Assembly: GCA_000435835.1 (NCBI GenBank)
Contig: FR883375.1
Span: forward strand, 1 to 9,372
DNA length: 9,372 bases
Direction of reading: 5' to 3'
Source of the DNA: Clostridium sp. CAG:221
GTDB lineage: Bacteria; Bacillota; Clostridia; Clostridiales; Clostridiaceae
The first letter of the stretch is position 1. Each line of letters opens with the position of its first letter. Made by a program: the position numbers and the translations under genes. The notes under the pieces were generated by a model that worked only from the letters and a program-made list of their open reading frames with translations, was not told the origin of the DNA and searched no databases. Positions 6,264 through 9,372 of the stretch are shown here, piece after piece.

Positions 6264-9200
6264 ATGAAGAGAGCAAGGACAAGAGTTAAAGTTGCAATTG
6301 CCTCAGCATTAGCTATATCTTCGACGGCGGCAGTTATATATGCCGCTCCGGAGATAATGAAGGCAGCTACTTACAGAGCTTCAGAAGAAGCTGTATATCT
6401 TGATGTTGAAAAGTTAACTAGTAATACAGTAAAGGTATCTTTAGATAATATTCAAGATATAGCTAAATCTATGCAATTTAGTATTAAGCTAGATGGAAAT
6501 GTAAAGATAAAATCTAATGAAGATGGAACATATAAAATAGCTGATTTACTTACAAAAACAGTAGAGGCAAAAACTAGTGAAAGTGAAAAGCCATCTAAAA
6601 ATAGCATATTTACAGATTATACATATAACGAAGCAGACAATACTTTAAATGTTATTATTACATCAGATAGTGCATTACCTAAAACAGGAAATAAGGTAGA
6701 ATTATTTACATTAGAAATAGAAGCAAAGGATTCTAATAATAGAACATATAATATAATTCCTAATACTAATGAATTATTCAAATATGTTGCAAAAGATAAT
6801 ACAGAATATTCTGATTTAGCAGTTAATTATAATGAAAAGTCTATAAATTTAAATACAGCACCAAAAGTTACAACAAATAAAGATGTAATAGATATATATG
6901 ATGGTGAAAAGCTAGTATTTAATGATATAAAAGAATTACAAAAGACAGACGAAGATAATGATGAAGTTACTTTAGAAGTAAGAGATATTACTAATGTAAC
7001 TGATGAAAGTAAAGAAGATACGCAACCACTTATAACAGAATTTACTTCGGAAGAAGTTGGAACACATACATTTAAAGTTTATGCTGTTGATAGTATGGGT
7101 GAAAAATCAGAGCCTATTAAATTAATGGTAAATGTAAAGTATAATACAGAACTTGAAAAACCAACAATTACAGGAGCTGAAAAAGTTGAAATTGAAAGTG
7201 GAACAGTATTTAATTTATTACAAGGAGTAACTGCAACAGATGCTAAAGGAAGAAATCTTCAAGTAAATGTAACTGGAGATTTAAACTTAAATCCAGAAGA
7301 AGATACAAAATATACATTAACATATTCTGCAACTGATAAGTATGGAAAGACTACTGAAGTACAAAGAGAAGTATCTGTTAAAGTTAATAAGGCACCAGTA
7401 ATTAACGGGGCAGATAATAAGGTTGTTAATATAGGAGAAAGCTTTAATCCAAAAGCAGGAGTAACTGTTACTGATGATAGAGATGAAGATTTAACTTCAC
7501 AATTATCTATAGATGGAAAAGTAAATACTGCAGTACCAGGTGAATATAAATTAAATTATTCTGTAACTGACTCAGGAAACAAAACTACTAAGCTTCAAAG
7601 AACAGTAAGAGTTAATAGAGCGCCAATAGTATCAGGGCATGATAGTGCTATTGTTATAAAGAGTGGAACAGTAGTAACAGAAGAAATGATTTTAGGTGGA
7701 ATTAATATAACTGATGAAACAAGTTACACAACAAGTGTTACAGTTCCAGAGATAAATGGAGAAGGTAGATATGATGCTGAAATCAAAGTAACAGATGAAG
7801 ATAATGCAGTAACTACAGTTACAAGAAAGATTGTTGTTAGTAATGGAAGTACAGCAGAATTACCTAATAGTGGACAAGGTTCATCAAAGGAAGAATCAAT
7901 AGCTGTACAAGTTATAGATGCTGATGGAATAACTTCATTAAATGAAAAATTAAGTAAAGCAACTAAAGATTATAAGATAACTAGCACTAAGAAAGAGTTT
8001 TCAAATTATGTTCAATATAGCTTTGAAATGACTAAAAAGGAAGCTGTATTTAGAAATTCTGGAACAGTATATTTAGAAGTAAGAGTTCCTAAAGAGATTG
8101 ATAATAGTACAGGTGGAATTGTTATTACAGAATATGTTGAAATATTAGCAACAAATGTTACTATAAACAATAAAGAAAACTTAAATCATTATATAAAGAG
8201 TGATGATGAAATTGAATTAACTGCAACAGTTACACCTGATAATGCAACTAATAAAGAAATAGAGTGGAATAGTTCTAATGAAGAAGTTATTGCAATTGAA
8301 AAAACTGAAAATGGTGTTAAGTTAGTAGCAAAAGGATATGGTATTGCAACTGTTACAGTAAGTGCAGTTGATGGTAGTGGAGCATTTGATGAATTTACAT
8401 TTAGTGTATCACATGACTTCAAGGAGTTACCAGAGGATATAACTGTAGTTGGTGGAGAAGGAACAGAAGAATCACCAGTAATATATAAAACAGAAAATAT
8501 TGATTCATTAAAGGAACTATTAAATCTTGCAAAAGACGAATATAAAGTTATGCTACAAGATAAAGAAACTATAAGTGCAAGTGAAATTGAATATAAGTTA
8601 GTTTTAAAAGAGAAGAGTAGCTTATTTAAATTATTAAGAACTGCTAATATTGATGAAGAGTCACATTATATTTCAGTAAGAGTGCCAAATAGTGATGAAT
8701 TTGAAAATGAAATTTATAAGTTAACTAAAAATGATATAAAGGCACCAACTCTTATTTATGATGGTGCATCACAATTGATAGTTGAAAATGGTTCTAAATT
8801 TAAAATGCCAGATGTAAAGGCAAAGGATAATTTAGATAAAAATGTTACTGTAACACATGTAATAAAAGATGAAAGTGGTAAAGTTGTAAAAGATATAGAT
8901 TCAAATGTAGAAGGATTATACACAATAACATATAGTGCAACTGATTCAAGTGGTAATAAATCATCAGAATTGATTGTTAAAGTTAAAGTATTAGAAGCTG
9001 ATAAGGAAGCACCAGTATTTGAGTATAATGGTGATAAAATTATAGTTTTAGAAAATGGAAGTGAATATGTAGAGCCTGAAGTAACAGCATATGATAATGT
9101 TGAAGGTAATGTAGCAGTAACAAAGATAATAACTAAAGACGATGAAGTTGTAGAAAGTATAAATACAACTATATCTGGAAAATATAAAGTTGTATATACT

Positions 9201-9372
9201 GCTTCTGATAGTGTTGGAAATACAGCTACATTAGAGATAATAGTAGTTGTAAAGGAAGCTCAGAATAATACAACACCAGATATACCAGAAACTCCAGAGA
9301 AACCAGATCAAAAGCCTGAAACACCGGATGTACCAGAAGAGAAGCCAGGAACTCCAGAGAAACCACAGGATA
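6264..9372 (+). CDS. Secreted Ig-like repeat surface protein with N-terminal cohesin-like domain (partial, runs off the window end)
   Basis: Open frame from ATG 6264 to the window end, at least 1036 residues, no stop seen. Residues 1-27 or 28 are a signal peptide (basic MKRARTR, then an Ala-rich core, cleavage near IYA|AP). Approximate modules: cohesin-like 43-197; Ig-like 199-292; DUF5011/HYR-type Ig-like 300-375, 377-452 and 453-527; unassigned module 547-626; Big_2-like 626-717; second copy of the unassigned module 738-822; DUF5011-type 827-910 and 916-997; Pro/Glu/Lys/Thr-rich linker from 1004. No catalytic motif is visible, so a structural, adhesive or scaffold role is inferred. The linker suggests a wall-spanning segment before a sortase signal outside the window, but that is not seen. 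It starts 20 bp after the peptidase stop and is probably co-transcribed. The start is supported by a G-rich ribosome-binding site and the export signal. Confidence 0.9.
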   Translation, partial: MKRARTRVKVAIASALAISSTAAVIYAAPEIMKAATYRASEEAVYLDVEKLTSNTVKVSLDNIQDIAKSMQFSIKLDGNVKIKSNEDGTYKIADLLTKTVEAKTSESEKPSKNSIFTDYTYNEADNTLNVIITSDSALPKTGNKVELFTLEIEAKDSNNRTYNIIPNTNELFKYVAKDNTEYSDLAVNYNEKSINLNTAPKVTTNKDVIDIYDGEKLVFNDIKELQKTDEDNDEVTLEVRDITNVTDESKEDTQPLITEFTSEEVGTHTFKVYAVDSMGEKSEPIKLMVNVKYNTELEKPTITGAEKVEIESGTVFNLLQGVTATDAKGRNLQVNVTGDLNLNPEEDTKYTLTYSATDKYGKTTEVQREVSVKVNKAPVINGADNKVVNIGESFNPKAGVTVTDDRDEDLTSQLSIDGKVNTAVPGEYKLNYSVTDSGNKTTKLQRTVRVNRAPIVSGHDSAIVIKSGTVVTEEMILGGINITDETSYTTSVTVPEINGEGRYDAEIKVTDEDNAVTTVTRKIVVSNGSTAELPNSGQGSSKEESIAVQVIDADGITSLNEKLSKATKDYKITSTKKEFSNYVQYSFEMTKKEAVFRNSGTVYLEVRVPKEIDNSTGGIVITEYVEILATNVTINNKENLNHYIKSDDEIELTATVTPDNATNKEIEWNSSNEEVIAIEKTENGVKLVAKGYGIATVTVSAVDGSGAFDEFTFSVSHDFKELPEDITVVGGEGTEESPVIYKTENIDSLKELLNLAKDEYKVMLQDKETISASEIEYKLVLKEKSSLFKLLRTANIDEESHYISVRVPNSDEFENEIYKLTKNDIKAPTLIYDGASQLIVENGSKFKMPDVKAKDNLDKNVTVTHVIKDESGKVVKDIDSNVEGLYTITYSATDSSGNKSSELIVKVKVLEADKEAPVFEYNGDKIIVLENGSEYVEPEVTAYDNVEGNVAVTKIITKDDEVVESINTTISGKYKVVYTASDSVGNTATLEIIVVVKEAQNNTTPDIPETPEKPDQKPETPDVPEEKPGTPEKPQD
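6326..6347 (+). repeat. GC-rich hairpin in the signal-peptide codons of the second gene
   Basis: GCGGCA at 6327-6332 pairs perfectly with TGCCGC at 6341-6346 around an 8-base A/T loop, and a G-T pair can extend it to 6326/6347. It stands out in a window of about 30% G+C. It lies in codons 20-30, a run of locally rare G+C-rich codons (TCG, ACG, GCG, GCC, CCG). No T-tract follows, so it is not an intrinsic terminator. A role in mRNA stability or translation is possible but unproven. Confidence 0.45.
6390..6854 (+). other. Cohesin-like domain of the Ig-like protein (residues 43-197)
   Basis: About 155 residues with a cohesin-like strand pattern: an opening VYLDVEKL strand, TVKVSLDNI, then SMQFSIKLDG (69-78), which resembles the conserved 'QF-I-YD' strand of cohesins. 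Later come NTLNVIITSDSALPKTG and ELFTLEIEAK (146-155), resembling the late strands in which cohesins carry a small residue turn and a hydrophobic 'L-T-L-F' strand. This is a by-eye fold assignment. The neighbouring gene encoding a dockerin is supporting context. Alternative: another beta-sandwich of the CBM2/3-like superfold. Confidence 0.5.
7902..8141 (+). repeat. Unassigned protein module, copy 1 (residues 547-626)
   Basis: Copy 1 of a diverged internal duplication. Shared pattern with copy 2: a start 'V-I', then 'I-T/D-S-L-(N/K)-E-x-L', then 'A-x-K-D', a central charged strand, and an ending 'Y-(L/I)-x-V-R-V-P' (603-609). It sits before the Big_2-like domain. I do not recognise the family. 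The pattern of one helix plus strands suggests a small alpha/beta module. Confidence 0.5.
8139..8414 (+). other. Big_2-like bacterial Ig domain (residues 626-717)
   Basis: Shows the classic Big_2 signature: 'ELTATVTPDNATNKEIEWNS' (an L-x-A-x-V-x-P-x-x-A strand, then W), 'SNEEVIAIE', and the 'AKGYGIATVTVSAVDGSG' strand pattern of a G-x-A-x-V-T-V ending. Such domains act as spacers or ligand-binding modules in surface adhesins. Confidence 0.8.
8475..8729 (+). repeat. Unassigned protein module, copy 2 (residues 738-822)
   Basis: Second, diverged copy of the module seen at residues 547-626, now after the Big_2-like domain. Landmarks are NIDSLKELL (745-753), AKDEYKV, an extra Lys/Leu-rich segment (KEKSSLFKLL) and the closing YISVRVP (802-808). 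Protein identity between copies is low but order and spacing agree, suggesting an old duplication. Confidence 0.5.
9291..9365 (+). repeat. Start of a Pro-rich linker with a 60-bp spaced direct repeat
   Basis: ACTCCAGAGAAACCA occurs at 9291-9305 and again at 9351-9365, exactly 60 bases (20 codons) apart, encoding TPEKP in a Pro/Glu/Lys/Thr-rich stretch (from residue 1004). Such linkers commonly span the wall before a sortase signal in Gram-positive surface proteins. The repeat is cut by the window end, so copy number and the anchor are unknown. Confidence 0.6.

Noticed and set aside
6326..6347. The GC-rich hairpin as an intrinsic terminator
   Set aside because: No T-run follows and it is inside a continuing open frame.
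8189..8422. Minus-strand open frame inside the second gene
   Set aside because: Antisense to the Big_2-like domain, with no ribosome-binding site or domain of its own.

Overview
The window reads as chromosomal DNA of a low-G+C Gram-positive, most likely a Clostridium sensu stricto from a gut or animal host. Composition is roughly 30% G+C by eye. Codons are strongly A/T-ending, with AGA for Arg and ATA for Ile. Both genes have strong purine-rich ribosome-binding sites and both products carry Gram-positive type export signals. No species-specific marker is present, so the genus is an inference.

Layout: bases 1-141 are a very A+T-rich leader with a weak promoter candidate, a 9-bp inverted repeat and a strong ribosome-binding site. 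Bases 142-6243 encode a complete 2033-residue secreted M60-family (gluzincin) metallopeptidase. It has an N-terminal beta-rich module plus dockerin, F5/8 type C (CBM32-like) modules, FN3-like modules and an unassigned C-terminal domain. After only 20 bp, a second same-strand gene starts at 6264 and stays open to the window end (at least 1036 residues). It encodes a secreted, modular protein with a predicted cohesin-like N-terminal domain, at least six Ig-like (DUF5011-type) repeats, one Big_2-like domain, two copies of an unassigned module, and the beginning of a Pro/Glu/Lys/Thr-rich stalk that the window cuts off.

How they may work together: the enzyme has a recognisable dockerin, and its immediate neighbour begins with a domain that looks like a cohesin and ends, as far as visible, in a wall-spanning type of linker. 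The simplest model is a two-gene surface system in which the second protein is an anchored stalk that captures the secreted glycoprotein- or mucin-directed peptidase by a calcium-dependent cohesin-dockerin contact. The dockerin and the M60 active site are read directly from the sequence. The cohesin assignment, the partner relation and the wall anchoring are inferences. No RNA genes, mobile elements, CRISPR arrays or terminators were found.
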